From the NCBI GenBank assembly GCA_034190875.2, contig CM067354.1, positions 44,550,130-44,614,129 on the forward strand: a stretch of 64,000 nucleotides of DNA, in the 5' to 3' direction. Under the pieces are notes generated by a model, which saw only the letters and a program-made list of their open reading frames with translations, searched no databases and had not been told where the DNA came from. This stretch comes from Urechis unicinctus. Its lineage: Eukaryota > Annelida > Polychaeta > Xenopneusta > Urechidae. Below are positions 49,356 to 57,890 of this stretch, in pieces (the first letter of the stretch is position 1; each line of letters begins with the position of its first letter). A program made the translations under genes and the position numbers.

Positions 49356-50032
49356 CTTGTAAATTTAAGAACAACGCTAACAGGTAAGTCGTGGTTATCT
49401 AATAGCCTTCCTTTATTATCGCGTAACTGAACCTTTAACTCATGCACTGTTCCACTAGTGACACGCTTACAGACAGGATTAGCGATGTTCGTGGTTATAA
49501 TATCACCGAAAGAGCCACCCTCTAAGCCAACAACTTCAAGAAGCGTAGTGGGCGCACCATCTAGCATGTTGTGTGTGGTACTGACTTTATCGAGGTGAAC
49601 ATAAATTGTGTTAAAGATGCTAAAGTTGATGGGCCGGTCACCTATGTAAGTACCTGAAGGTATCCACCCCCCACTGAAGCCGTCAAGACCCAACATTGTT
49701 AACACTCCGCCTGTTATGTGCGCACCCACATTGTCTGGAACTGTTAGGGTAATAACCCCATTTACAGCATCAACCTCCAAACCGATACCTAATGGTGTAA
49801 TATGCTCCTGAAGAAGGCTTAAGCTCCAGAGGCCTGGTTTTAATGCAGCATATCCTCTCTCTTCTGAATTCCTTGACCGCCATGCAATGATCTCGTCTGA
49901 TTCTAGATTGTACCAGCCCACAGTATACGTGATTGACCTTAGGCCAACACATAGATCGCCCGCAGTGTTGTCAATAGGTTTTTGCAGGGACACAGCGCCG
50001 CCGCTTTGAACATTTGACAGAGTGTGATACAT
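49346..50032 (-). CDS. Penton-like minor capsid protein candidate
   Basis: 229 codons from the ATG at 50,032; an in-frame TTG lies slightly upstream. The sequence is beta-rich without membrane helices, with alternating hydrophobic strands (LCVGLRSITYTVGWYNLE, then INFSIFNTIYVHLD and VHELKVQLRDNKGRLL). Its size and context, next to the fibre-like gene in an element with a capsid protein, fit the single jelly-roll penton protein of Polintons. No diagnostic motif is visible by eye, so this rests on length and position. Its ATG is only six bases from the ATG of the opposing rightward gene. Confidence 0.55.
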   Translation of the reverse strand: MYHTLSNVQSGGAVSLQKPIDNTAGDLCVGLRSITYTVGWYNLESDEIIAWRSRNSEERGYAALKPGLWSLSLLQEHITPLGIGLEVDAVNGVITLTVPDNVGAHITGGVLTMLGLDGFSGGWIPSGTYIGDRPINFSIFNTIYVHLDKVSTTHNMLDGAPTTLLEVVGLEGGSFGDIITTNIANPVCKRVTSGTVHELKVQLRDNKGRLLDNHDLPVSVVLKFTRCQ

Positions 50033-50038
50033 AGCACT

Positions 50039-51352
50039 ATGAATAAACAAGCCTTTAGTTTCAATAGAAAAGCTACCCCATATGGTGCGGGCGGGGTGTA
50101 TCCAGCCACATATGGTGTGGGAGATAAACTAACCCGACAAACAATTCAAGTTGTTCACAATGGTGGTACATTCACAGCAAAGTTTCCTGATCTATTCAGT
50201 AACTATAAGGTGCCGCCGGTAACAGCGGACAAAGTAGTAAAAGACTGGTTGACAAATCCAATGCAGTTTTGGCAGAACCAGTTAAACTTTGCAGTGTGGT
50301 GTGCATCAGCCGGCTGCGGCGTGTCCTCCCAGGACCACATCGAGGCTGGGATTCCACTCGTGAAAGCTCTCTACACCTTTCACCTTTATTACACAGTGCG
50401 TCGCTTATTAGCAGAACTGCAAGCGCCTCTACCTCAGGATCATGCCTATGACCCCTATAACAATACATATGACAAGAGGGCATATGAGAGACTCTGCACT
50501 AACTTTGGTGTTCAACCAAACACAGACTGGCGCCAGAAGGCAACCGTAGCTAATAGTGGTCTTGGTATCTTATATGCACATGATGCGTATGGTTACGGGA
50601 GTGTCGTCAAGGTTGCTGGTCGAAACGTTCGTTATGACCCTACACGGATGGCCTTTGAGGCGGAAAAGGATACAAAGCCAGGTTTTGCTCACGCGAAAAA
50701 CCTACAATCCTTTCAGGAGAGAATGGGTGCTGTTTTACATCTAGCACAGGGACCTGAAGCAGACGAGGCCTGGAGTACCTTCATACTGGACACGTCTGAG
50801 GGTTTTACACAAACCGGCGTTGAGCGAATTAACGACAGCATCAGGACCTATGTATGGGCCATTCTTGAGGCTCAGGCGCAGACCCGCTCAGAGATACTAG
50901 GTGTTGGAACGTCCTTTGATGCTCAAAAGCAATTTCAGGTCAACGTTGAGGATGCCATCAACTCCCCAGTGGATATTCCGTCATCTATCCGACGGTATCA
51001 GAACGTCCTCCAGAATGCCTCTTCAAAGGTTGATTATGTGTTTGGAACGGGCCTGTACATGGCTCCGTCTGATATGAGCCTCGCCATTGGAGACGTTGCT
51101 GGGTACAACAATCTGATTACCATTGCAACTGAGGAGCAGCAGATAGGCAGCAATGCTGATGTCAACTCGGTTCAGGTGGTTCCAGATAGAGGAAGCTTTG
51201 ACCCTCCGCCAGATACAGATATGGAACTCCCCTCTCCAGGGCCGGCCCCTATGGCCGAGACCGGTCTGCGTGGGGCGCACGAGGATGAGAAAACCGCTCT
51301 TATTATAGGCGGAATCACTATAGGCTTAGCTGTGCTTTGGTTTGCTACGTAG
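50039..51352 (+). CDS. Polinton 437-aa protein with C-terminal anchor
   Basis: Begins at the ATG at 50,039; an in-frame GTG five codons upstream is less likely. The N-terminal 300 residues are soluble, with a Tyr-rich part (DPYNNTYDKRAYERL). Residues about 390-415 are Pro-rich (DPPPDTDMELPSPGPAP), and the last 20 form a hydrophobic helix ending in LAVLWFAT. I do not recognise a family. The anchor suggests a virion membrane or internal structural protein. Its 3' end overlaps the opposite-strand gene by 27 bases. Fragments in the relic at 0.9-1.16 kb show it is a regular part of the family. Confidence 0.8.
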   Translation: MNKQAFSFNRKATPYGAGGVYPATYGVGDKLTRQTIQVVHNGGTFTAKFPDLFSNYKVPPVTADKVVKDWLTNPMQFWQNQLNFAVWCASAGCGVSSQDHIEAGIPLVKALYTFHLYYTVRRLLAELQAPLPQDHAYDPYNNTYDKRAYERLCTNFGVQPNTDWRQKATVANSGLGILYAHDAYGYGSVVKVAGRNVRYDPTRMAFEAEKDTKPGFAHAKNLQSFQERMGAVLHLAQGPEADEAWSTFILDTSEGFTQTGVERINDSIRTYVWAILEAQAQTRSEILGVGTSFDAQKQFQVNVEDAINSPVDIPSSIRRYQNVLQNASSKVDYVFGTGLYMAPSDMSLAIGDVAGYNNLITIATEEQQIGSNADVNSVQVVPDRGSFDPPPDTDMELPSPGPAPMAETGLRGAHEDEKTALIIGGITIGLAVLWFAT

Positions 51353-52654
51353 TAAGTCACGGAGTATCAGGAGGATAACTCCCCCCACCGCCACAGCTGC
51401 GGCCCATACATGTTCTGCCATCCAACCAGCCACCTTTGCAGCTGACGTAAGCAGCCATGATACGATGGAGCCAATGATTCCTGGAAGGGCAGCTGCTGCC
51501 TTACCGGCTAGGCTCTTCAGGACGTTTGCCAAGGAGTTCAGCTGTTTTTTAATCCATTCCTTTAAACCAGGCTTATCAGCTGGTGTCGGCGTTGGTGCCG
51601 GGGTTGGACTAGTGCTCCCTCCGCCCGTCAAAGCAACTACAAGGGTCGAGATTGCCAATCCAATCGCAGTGAGTATGGAGGCGATTGTTATACCCTGCTC
51701 CCGGAACAGGTCGCGTATACGCTCAGCTAGTGTTGTGTCCTCGTTAAGAAGTCTGTTGATCGTTTCCCTGATGCGGTTAATTTGGGTCCTTAGACGGTTA
51801 CGGTTTTCAGAGGCAGCCTCAATACGGGCACTCCGCAGGTCCTGCAGCTCTGCAAGCTCATTTGCTTGGAATCTCCATGCTCGACTATCACCCCTCCCTT
51901 CCTCCTCCAGGCTTGCCATTTTAGCTTCCCGCTGTTTTATATTCCTTTCTATCTCAGTTATCTTAGCTAGGTTATTGACCAGCTCACCCCTCTGGGTCTG
52001 CATAGCCTTGTCAAGCCCTATAAGCTCTCTGAGTGGTAGTTCGTTGTCTGTTTGTGTACCTAGGTCTTGGATGGTGTTATGAACGTCCTCTATGAATCCT
52101 GTTTCTTTCACACCACCTTGCTCTGTCACAGCTTCAAGGCTGCTCATTTCTAACATATCTGGAAGTGCAGCTTCTGCTAAAGCAGCAGCTTCGTCAACGC
52201 CTTGTAGGGCTTTTACTGGTTCTGTGGATAGTTCAGCGGTCACTCCAAGAGCTCGAGCAAGCGGTGTACCACCGTAATCTAGGATACTCCTAGGAGAGAG
52301 GAATTTGTTTGGATTGTTCTTCCATGTCAGAAGATTCCATTCTCGGCCCCACTTAACCCAAAGGTCACCTTGTTGAGACGATCTAAACTCCAGAGTGGCC
52401 TGCAGCCCATGCTTAGACACTGCCTTCTCCCACCTCTTAACTAAGACTTCAGTTTCTTCTTTGGAAGCCACCTGATCTTCTGTTAACCCAGCAGGCATTT
52501 CAGTAATAGCCCATGGTGGCATAGTCGAGTACGACGTATCTAAAGTTTCGTCAATCAGGTTAGTCTCCTCATCATCAAAGCTAGTCTCATTCCTATCCCC
52601 TCCCATAGCCCCTTCCTCCTCTGGGTCGTCAAATGCTGGGTTATCAAACTCCAT
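51326..52654 (-). CDS. Polinton 442-aa coiled-coil membrane protein
   Basis: ATG at 52,654. Domains in order: an acidic N-terminus (1-40); a mixed region (60-150); a long coiled coil (about 215-310, with RAWRFQANELAELQDLRSAR); a hydrophobic helix (about 325-345, SILTAIGLAISTLVVALTGG); a Pro/Thr spacer; an amphipathic region; and a final hydrophobic helix (VWAAAVAVGGVILLIL) before a basic tail. I do not recognise the function. Two membrane helices and a coiled coil suggest a virion membrane or membrane-remodelling protein. It is divergent from the capsid gene with 40 bases between their ATGs, a likely two-way promoter. Confidence 0.8.
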   Translation of the reverse strand: MEFDNPAFDDPEEEGAMGGDRNETSFDDEETNLIDETLDTSYSTMPPWAITEMPAGLTEDQVASKEETEVLVKRWEKAVSKHGLQATLEFRSSQQGDLWVKWGREWNLLTWKNNPNKFLSPRSILDYGGTPLARALGVTAELSTEPVKALQGVDEAAALAEAALPDMLEMSSLEAVTEQGGVKETGFIEDVHNTIQDLGTQTDNELPLRELIGLDKAMQTQRGELVNNLAKITEIERNIKQREAKMASLEEEGRGDSRAWRFQANELAELQDLRSARIEAASENRNRLRTQINRIRETINRLLNEDTTLAERIRDLFREQGITIASILTAIGLAISTLVVALTGGGSTSPTPAPTPTPADKPGLKEWIKKQLNSLANVLKSLAGKAAAALPGIIGSIVSWLLTSAAKVAGWMAEHVWAAAVAVGGVILLILRDLLRSKPKHS

Positions 52655-52694
52655 GTCTGTGTGTTAAAGATATAAGTGTAATTAAGCATTCAAC
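52655..52694. promoter_or_regulatory. Putative two-way promoter, capsid side
   Basis: Forty bases separate the ATGs of the leftward coiled-coil gene and the rightward capsid gene. The gap is AT-rich (AAAGATATAAGTGTAATTAA). Because the gap is so short, the core promoters must lie in it or inside the coding regions. Confidence 0.4.
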
Positions 52695-53990
52695 ATGACG
52701 AGTACTTACGGATGCAAACTAAACCCACACCGCCGGATACGCGAACCCCTTGGGGTAAAGGGCGTGCGACAATCTGTATGCGTTACAAACAATCCAAGCA
52801 CTATTGACCAGAACCAACAACTGCTGGTTCGCTTCCCCAATCTAGGCGCAGACGACGTCATTGTTTCAGGGACAGCACGGCTGGCCTTTACAATCACGCT
52901 GACCTCGACTGATGTTAACCGCAGCGTTGTGCAAAACCTGGGCCGCGCCGTGGTTAAGAAATTGACAATCAAGATTTCTGGCAATGAGGTCATGTCTATT
53001 GATGACAGCGATGTGTACCACTGTTACCACGACTTGTGGCGGACTGCACAGGAGAGACAGGGCCTCCAGTATCAGGGCATTGACACATCAGATGACAGAA
53101 ACGCAACTAAGATACGAGTGGGGGCAGGAGACAAGGTTGATACCGAGGAAGAGGACAAGGCCGTAGCCGATGTGTATGGTAACAGGTTCTACGTTCCGCT
53201 TGATTTTGAACTCCTCGAGAGCCACATGCCATTTTACCAGAGTGCGCTTAGTGACAGACTGGAATACGAGCTCACATTCAACCACTACAACCGCGTGATT
53301 CACGCAACAGGCGACACCGCTGCAAGCTACAAAATTGATGGCATCTCGCTGGAGTATGACATGGTTACCCAAACAGAGTTGGCCCGCATGATACGCACAC
53401 AGTACACAAGTCGGCTCTCGATTCTGTATGACCGTGTGCTTCGTCACAGGAAGCTTGTATACAATAAAAGAGATACACTGTGGAACATCAACCTGAACGT
53501 GCCGGCTCGCAGCATGAAGGGCATCCTACTGCTCTTTGAAGACCCGACCAACGCCTCATTCGCCAGGAAAACAGAGTCGTTCTACAACCCAAAGATAACG
53601 AAGGTCGAGGTGACCATTGAGGGCATCCCCAATCAGCTCTATGCCCAGGGCATGCGTGGCTACCAGCAGTGGGACGAGGTGAAGAAGGCCTGTGCAGCAA
53701 CGAGTAAACTAGACCCCAGTGTAGCAATGGCATTAAAAGACCTGTCATTGTCAGACGTTTCCCTAGGAGAGTACCTAACCACCAAGTATGCTCTGTGGCT
53801 CGACTTAAGGACGAGTGATGACGACCAGCTGCACGGTAGTGGCAGGGCTGTGGAGAATGCGTCTGAGGGCATCACCATACAGATCACAAAAAAGGCAGAG
53901 GCGGCGGGCACATTGAACGTTTATATGTATATTGTAATGGATGCACAGCTTAACATTAAAGATGGCAGGTTCGTCAGCGCAGTCTACTAA
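52695..53990 (+). CDS. Major capsid protein (jelly-roll type)
   Basis: 431 codons from the ATG at 52,695. It is a beta-rich soluble protein with no membrane helix. Segments such as RLAFTITLTSTDVN, KLTIKISGNEVMS, FYVPLDFELLESHMPFYQ and YELTFNHYNRVI have the strand pattern of the double jelly-roll capsid proteins of Polintons and related viruses. It lies directly upstream of, and overlaps by 29 bases, the packaging ATPase gene. The assignment rests on strand pattern and this context; a structure prediction would settle it. The length is modest for the family. Two broken copies of the region occur in the relic at 1.25-2.84 kb. Confidence 0.75.
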   Translation: MTSTYGCKLNPHRRIREPLGVKGVRQSVCVTNNPSTIDQNQQLLVRFPNLGADDVIVSGTARLAFTITLTSTDVNRSVVQNLGRAVVKKLTIKISGNEVMSIDDSDVYHCYHDLWRTAQERQGLQYQGIDTSDDRNATKIRVGAGDKVDTEEEDKAVADVYGNRFYVPLDFELLESHMPFYQSALSDRLEYELTFNHYNRVIHATGDTAASYKIDGISLEYDMVTQTELARMIRTQYTSRLSILYDRVLRHRKLVYNKRDTLWNINLNVPARSMKGILLLFEDPTNASFARKTESFYNPKITKVEVTIEGIPNQLYAQGMRGYQQWDEVKKACAATSKLDPSVAMALKDLSLSDVSLGEYLTTKYALWLDLRTSDDDQLHGSGRAVENASEGITIQITKKAEAAGTLNVYMYIVMDAQLNIKDGRFVSAVY

Positions 53991-54591
53991 GTTTACATTT
54001 CCAGATGGTCCCTGTTCGGCAATTGTTTGTGGGCAGACAGGATGTGGGAAAACCGCATTCATCCTCGACCTACTTGAAGGGCCCTTCTTTGGTGCCTTCG
54101 AGCATATTGTAATCCTCTGCCCTACCATACGTTTCAACGAGGCATATCAGACGCGGTCATGGGTGTGGGATGATTCAGAGGTGTACGTGGTTGATCCAGG
54201 GGAGCGGCTCCATGACCACCTGAGGGCTTTCTACCATTGTTTTAAGTGCGAGCCAACCCTGTACATTATTGATGACTGTTCGGCAACAAAGGCCCTAACC
54301 AAGAAGAAAGACATGTTATCCGAACTGGCCTTTAGCGGCCGCCATGCGCAGCAAAGTGTCTGGGTCCTCACCCAAAAGTACAACTCTGTGCTGAAGGACT
54401 TACGTGAGCAGACTCGCTGGATGGTGCTCTTTCACACCAAGGACCGTGACTCGTTTGAAGACGCCTTACGTGAAAATGATGTAATTCCAACAAAGGAGGA
54501 ACGTGCCACAGTACGCCAACTACTAGCAAAGACCAAGCACGCAAAACTGCTGCTGAAGACTGATCAGCCTACTGCATATGCCGTCGATTGA
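53962..54591 (+). CDS. FtsK/HerA-type DNA-packaging ATPase
   Basis: 209 codons from the ATG at 53,962; an in-frame ATG at 53,941 lies inside the capsid gene. Walker A is GQTGCGKT near residue 24 and Walker B is TLYIIDDCSA near residue 104, followed by GRHAQQSVWVLTQKYNSV, the sensor-like segment of the A32/FtsK-HerA packaging group. It would pump the element genome into a preformed capsid. The start overlaps the capsid gene and its end overlaps the next gene, so the three are a tight block. Confidence 0.9.
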   Translation: MAGSSAQSTKFTFPDGPCSAIVCGQTGCGKTAFILDLLEGPFFGAFEHIVILCPTIRFNEAYQTRSWVWDDSEVYVVDPGERLHDHLRAFYHCFKCEPTLYIIDDCSATKALTKKKDMLSELAFSGRHAQQSVWVLTQKYNSVLKDLREQTRWMVLFHTKDRDSFEDALRENDVIPTKEERATVRQLLAKTKHAKLLLKTDQPTAYAVD

Positions 54592-55249
54592 AGTGATATT
54601 GGCCTTGATAGCAGCCGCTGCCTCAGTAATCAATTTAGGTTTCTTCATCTGGGTAGCGGTGCAGTATTTTGAAGCTCGAAGGCGTATACGTATATTCATG
54701 GATCCTGATACCATTATTGATAAACTCCTTGAACAGGACTCGACTGGCTTAGTGGAGACAAAGTCTGGGGGAGTGGAACCTAGTTGCACCTCTGGTGTAA
54801 ATATGTCTTCTAAGAGAGATAGGCTTGCTGCCGTCATAGCCGGAGGTCAGGCCCGTCAGTACCTTGGTTTGAAGGGCCTTACAATTGACCAGGTTGAATC
54901 AATGTCTGATGAAGAGATCATAAAGCTGTATGTGAGATACGAGGCTCGGCTAGGTGCCAGCATGACACGTACTCTAGGTCAGACACTGCTACAGCTGTAC
55001 TCAGGTATTGCTTGTATGTTTCTACCAATCCCACCAGAACACCAGCCAAGGCTAATTACAGACCTCGAGACGGATCCGTTTGTTGGACACGCGCTAAGCA
55101 CTGCCACTTGTGAGCTATATCATCGCTATGGTATGTTTTTAGCTCCCTTAACTGCGGCTTTAACAACAGTTAAGCACTGTCAATTTGGAAAAACAAGCAC
55201 CGAAACAACAGGGGCCGGTGGAGAGGAAGACACCACTTCCTTGCTATAG
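54578..55249 (+). CDS. Polinton 223-aa membrane-anchored protein
   Basis: ATG at 54,578, overlapping the ATPase stop by 14 bases. Residues 4-27 (VILALIAAAASVINLGFFIW) form an N-terminal membrane helix, followed by a basic patch (ARRRIR). The remainder is soluble and helical (DEEIIKLYVRYEARLGAS) with a Cys-containing stretch (GIACMFLPIPPEHQP). The function is unknown. The 3' half is preserved as block F of the relic at 2.84-3.16 kb. Confidence 0.8.
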   Translation: MPSIEVILALIAAAASVINLGFFIWVAVQYFEARRRIRIFMDPDTIIDKLLEQDSTGLVETKSGGVEPSCTSGVNMSSKRDRLAAVIAGGQARQYLGLKGLTIDQVESMSDEEIIKLYVRYEARLGASMTRTLGQTLLQLYSGIACMFLPIPPEHQPRLITDLETDPFVGHALSTATCELYHRYGMFLAPLTAALTTVKHCQFGKTSTETTGAGGEEDTTSLL

Positions 55250-55330
55250 TATGTGTTTAACTCTGATATAGCATGTGCTTAACTCCGCTATAGCATGTGC
55301 TTAACTCCGCTATAACAGGTGCTTACTAAG
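55246..55330 (+). repeat. 22-bp tandem repeat, about four copies
   Basis: Units such as CTCCGCTATAGCATGTGCTTAA between the 223-codon and 125-codon genes. It is the counterpart of the longer array at 3168-3330. It may mark a 3' end or promoter; no evidence decides. Confidence 0.8.
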
Positions 55331-55366
55331 AGCTATCAATTGGACAAATAAATTTAGTAAGTAAGC

Positions 55367-55744
55367 ATGGAAGAAACGAACACGAATCAAGGGGAGACAA
55401 CACCGGTGGAGATAACGTCAGTGACAAAAAACGCTAAAAGGGTTGCGGCAGGACGAAAGGGTGCTGCAGCTCGAAAAGCCAATCAAAATAAGCTTCTGAG
55501 AGAGCTCCGAGAGGCTAAGGCAGCGCTTACAGATGGTAGAGACGAAGCTGTCGAGCCAATATCAACGAGCAAACCTATGGAAAGGTGGACGTGGCCAACA
55601 TGGGCTGTGCCTTTAGTTGTCGGCGGTGTTGGCGTGTTGGCATTGTATTGCTACAGGCACCAGATGGTAGCCTCACACCCTAAACAGGTTGTGGTACAAA
55701 AGCCTCCAGACGCTCATTTAAAGGATCCGTTTTATATGGAATAA
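55367..55744 (+). CDS. Polinton 125-aa basic single-pass protein
   Basis: ATG at 55,367, 22 bases after an AATAAATTTAG sequence. The N-terminal 60 residues are Lys/Arg/Ala-rich (AKRVAAGRKGAAARKANQNK), suggesting nucleic-acid binding. One membrane helix follows at about 76-95 (WAVPLVVGGVGVLALYCY), then a short tail. A DNA-condensing membrane-linked core protein is possible by analogy, but unproven. Confidence 0.75.
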   Translation: MEETNTNQGETTPVEITSVTKNAKRVAAGRKGAAARKANQNKLLRELREAKAALTDGRDEAVEPISTSKPMERWTWPTWAVPLVVGGVGVLALYCYRHQMVASHPKQVVVQKPPDAHLKDPFYME

Positions 55745-55764
55745 GATGACAACACCAATTACTG

Positions 55765-55986
55765 ATGGAAAAAATGCTCGTAAACGCTCTGTACCACGGT
55801 GTAGTTGTTTCCGGTATTTCAATAGGCTATGCCAAGCTTGCTAAGATGGCTCTGGGTGGTGGGGTGCCACGTCTTGATTTCACCCCACGGGACCTGGCTA
55901 TGGCTGTTGTCGATGTATCACTAGCTATGGCCACAAAGGATATGCTAATTAAACAAGGAATCTTACCAGTTGATATACTGAAGTAA
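55765..55986 (+). CDS. Polinton 73-aa small hydrophobic protein
   Basis: ATG at 55,765, 20 bases after the previous stop. Two moderately hydrophobic stretches (residues 5-30 and 45-60) flank a GGGVPRLDFTPRD linker. Its stop overlaps the next ATG (TAATGG). No family was recognised. Confidence 0.7.
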   Translation: MEKMLVNALYHGVVVSGISIGYAKLAKMALGGGVPRLDFTPRDLAMAVVDVSLAMATKDMLIKQGILPVDILK

Positions 55987-56399
55987 TGGCCACACTCGCG
56001 CTACTTGTTGGGGGTGCTCTTGTTAACGCCCTTGCATTCTCTGGGAGCAACTTTTTATTCTCTAAATTACGAGGCAGCCAAGTGGACGCGGAACGTAAAC
56101 GCCATGATATGGCAATCGAGCAGCTTCAATCTGCTCAGGCAGCATGGGCCAAGAAGAGAACTGAGCGCTTAGACTTCATCAATGAACAACTGCGCCATGC
56201 CGAGCATACATTTAAGGATGCGGACGAGGCTATGCGTGAGTACGCCCTTATTACGAATAAAACCGTCGACCCGTTGGGCTCTGAGCCGCAACTTTCAGAC
56301 TTCTACGAGCCCTCAGATGAACAGAGGGGGCGTGAGGTGGCGTTCATTATACTGGGTATGGCTGCGACTGGGCTGGTTGCATACAGGCTTGCTAAGTAG
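55986..56399 (+). CDS. Polinton 137-aa two-anchor coiled-coil protein
   Basis: ATG at 55,986 in a TAATG overlap with the upstream stop, suggesting coupled translation or alternative splicing or promoter use. A hydrophobic N-terminus (MATLALLVGGALVNALAF), a charged coiled coil (about 33-85, ERKRHDMAIEQLQSAQAAW) and a C-terminal helix (VAFIILGMAATGLVAYRLAK) are visible. The function is unknown; the layout suits a membrane-spanning structural protein. Confidence 0.75.
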   Translation: MATLALLVGGALVNALAFSGSNFLFSKLRGSQVDAERKRHDMAIEQLQSAQAAWAKKRTERLDFINEQLRHAEHTFKDADEAMREYALITNKTVDPLGSEPQLSDFYEPSDEQRGREVAFIILGMAATGLVAYRLAK

Positions 56400-56429
56400 G
56401 TCATTTGGAGACTCGAGCGTTTACTGTAT

Positions 56430-57425
56430 ATGGATCGTCGCATGCAAGAGATCTACTATAGTCCTAAGGGCTACTGGAAAGGCATTACTGCTATCAAGAA
56501 GCTTGCGACAGAAGCGAGGGTTTCTGAGGAAGTTGCCAGGGGGTGGCTAACAAAGCAAGCTATATGGCAAATATACCTGCCAGTGCCAAAACACATTCCC
56601 AGGCCAAAGTTTGATGTCCCTGTCCCCAATGAGGTTCACCAAGCCGATCTCTTATTTCTTCCTCATGACGTTGTGAAGCGCCGGACTTACAAGTATGCCC
56701 TAACATTGGTTGATGTGGCATCGCGCTACAAAGCGGCTGAGCCATTGACTACAAAAGAGGCTAAGGAGGTCGCAGGTGCACTTGAGAGGATATACAAACG
56801 AGGACCGCTGCATTGGCCTAAACTACTTCAGGTGGACCCTGGACGGGAGTTTATGGGTGCAGCGAATCAGCTGTTAGTACAACATGGAGTATCAGTCAGA
56901 CGTGGCCGTGTGAATATCCATCGAGACCAGGGTATAGTGGAACGCTTTAACCGAACCCTTGCTGAACGACTCTTTGGTCACCAGTATGCCGTAGAGTTAA
57001 GGGATACTGGAAAACGATCGACTGAGTGGGTTTCTCGACTGCAGGCTGTAGTCTCTGCGATAAATAATGAGGTGACCCGCTTGACTGGAAAAAAACCTAA
57101 AGATGCTATAAAGGCAAAACGAGTTGCACAAGAGCCCTCTGCAGTCGTACCAGGGCGCCCTCTGGGGGTCAAAGAGCAAAAGCTTCCCTCTGATGTTGGC
57201 GTTCGCTACCTCTACCAGCCTGGTGAGGCAGAGCAAGACCACCGGCGGCGGGCCACTGACCCTGTGTGGTCACTCAATGTTTACCGGATTGGAAGCTCTG
57301 TCACTAAATCTGGTGAGCCTGTACTATACTATTTGCTGGATGGACCTCTCCGTGGCTTTGTAAAGGAGGAGTTGCTTGTGGTGCCGTCCGATACCCAGTT
57401 GCCGCCAGACGGTATTATCAATTAG
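56430..57425 (+). CDS. Retroviral-type integrase (DDE)
   Basis: 331 codons from the ATG at 56,430. The rve catalytic core shows the first Asp in VHQADLLFL, the second in LLQVDPGREFMG and the Glu in GIVERFNRTLAER. A helix-turn-helix-like N-terminus (ITAIKKLATEARVSEEVARGWL) precedes it; no complete HHCC zinc finger was seen. The C-terminal 120 residues are basic, with a beta-type part (VWSLNVYRIGSSV, then VLYYLLDGPLRGFV) that could bind DNA like a chromo- or SH3-type end. It would join the element ends to target DNA. All three catalytic residues and the full frame are present. Confidence 0.93.
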   Translation: MDRRMQEIYYSPKGYWKGITAIKKLATEARVSEEVARGWLTKQAIWQIYLPVPKHIPRPKFDVPVPNEVHQADLLFLPHDVVKRRTYKYALTLVDVASRYKAAEPLTTKEAKEVAGALERIYKRGPLHWPKLLQVDPGREFMGAANQLLVQHGVSVRRGRVNIHRDQGIVERFNRTLAERLFGHQYAVELRDTGKRSTEWVSRLQAVVSAINNEVTRLTGKKPKDAIKAKRVAQEPSAVVPGRPLGVKEQKLPSDVGVRYLYQPGEAEQDHRRRATDPVWSLNVYRIGSSVTKSGEPVLYYLLDGPLRGFVKEELLVVPSDTQLPPDGIIN

Positions 57426-57452
57426 ACTAATAGATATCTATATATATAAACA

Positions 57453-57761
57453 ATGGTAGTATTTGACAATAAATGCCCATGGATATTGCTCGGAAAGAAA
57501 GTCCCCTGTAACAGGCCCTGTACGCAAGAGCAAGAGTTTTGTGGATTACACAGATATAAGATAAAACATGGTGTCATTAATCGTCTTTGTACGGGTTGTC
57601 AGAAGGCTATAAAAAATAATAAGGTAGGATTGTGCATGGATTGTGGGTTCGATAAAGTCAACCACAGTCGTCTTCGTCTTGCCCAAAAAATTGTTTCACA
57701 ATGGCCTATAGCTGGGGACACGCCAGTCGGCGCCACTGAACGGGGATTCCCCACTGTATAA
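57453..57761 (+). CDS. Cys-rich putative zinc-binding protein
   Basis: 102 codons from the ATG at 57,453. Cys and His residues occur as C-x8-C-x3-C...C-x2-H, then C-x2-C and C-x2-C (CTGCQ, CMDCGF), enough for two zinc sites. It is basic and small, so nucleic-acid or protein binding is likely, but no family is evident. It sits between the integrase and polymerase genes, same strand, 27 bases after the integrase stop. Confidence 0.7.
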   Translation: MVVFDNKCPWILLGKKVPCNRPCTQEQEFCGLHRYKIKHGVINRLCTGCQKAIKNNKVGLCMDCGFDKVNHSRLRLAQKIVSQWPIAGDTPVGATERGFPTV

Positions 57762-57890
57762 AAATAGAAATCTTGGCACCTTGTCAGAGACGGGTGTTTA
57801 CTGCATAGGTCAAAGTCCTCTCGCTGTATTGTTGTTGCCTTTTGTGTATCAACGAATTCCCTTTTAGACTAATGGAACTGTATAGTAAAC

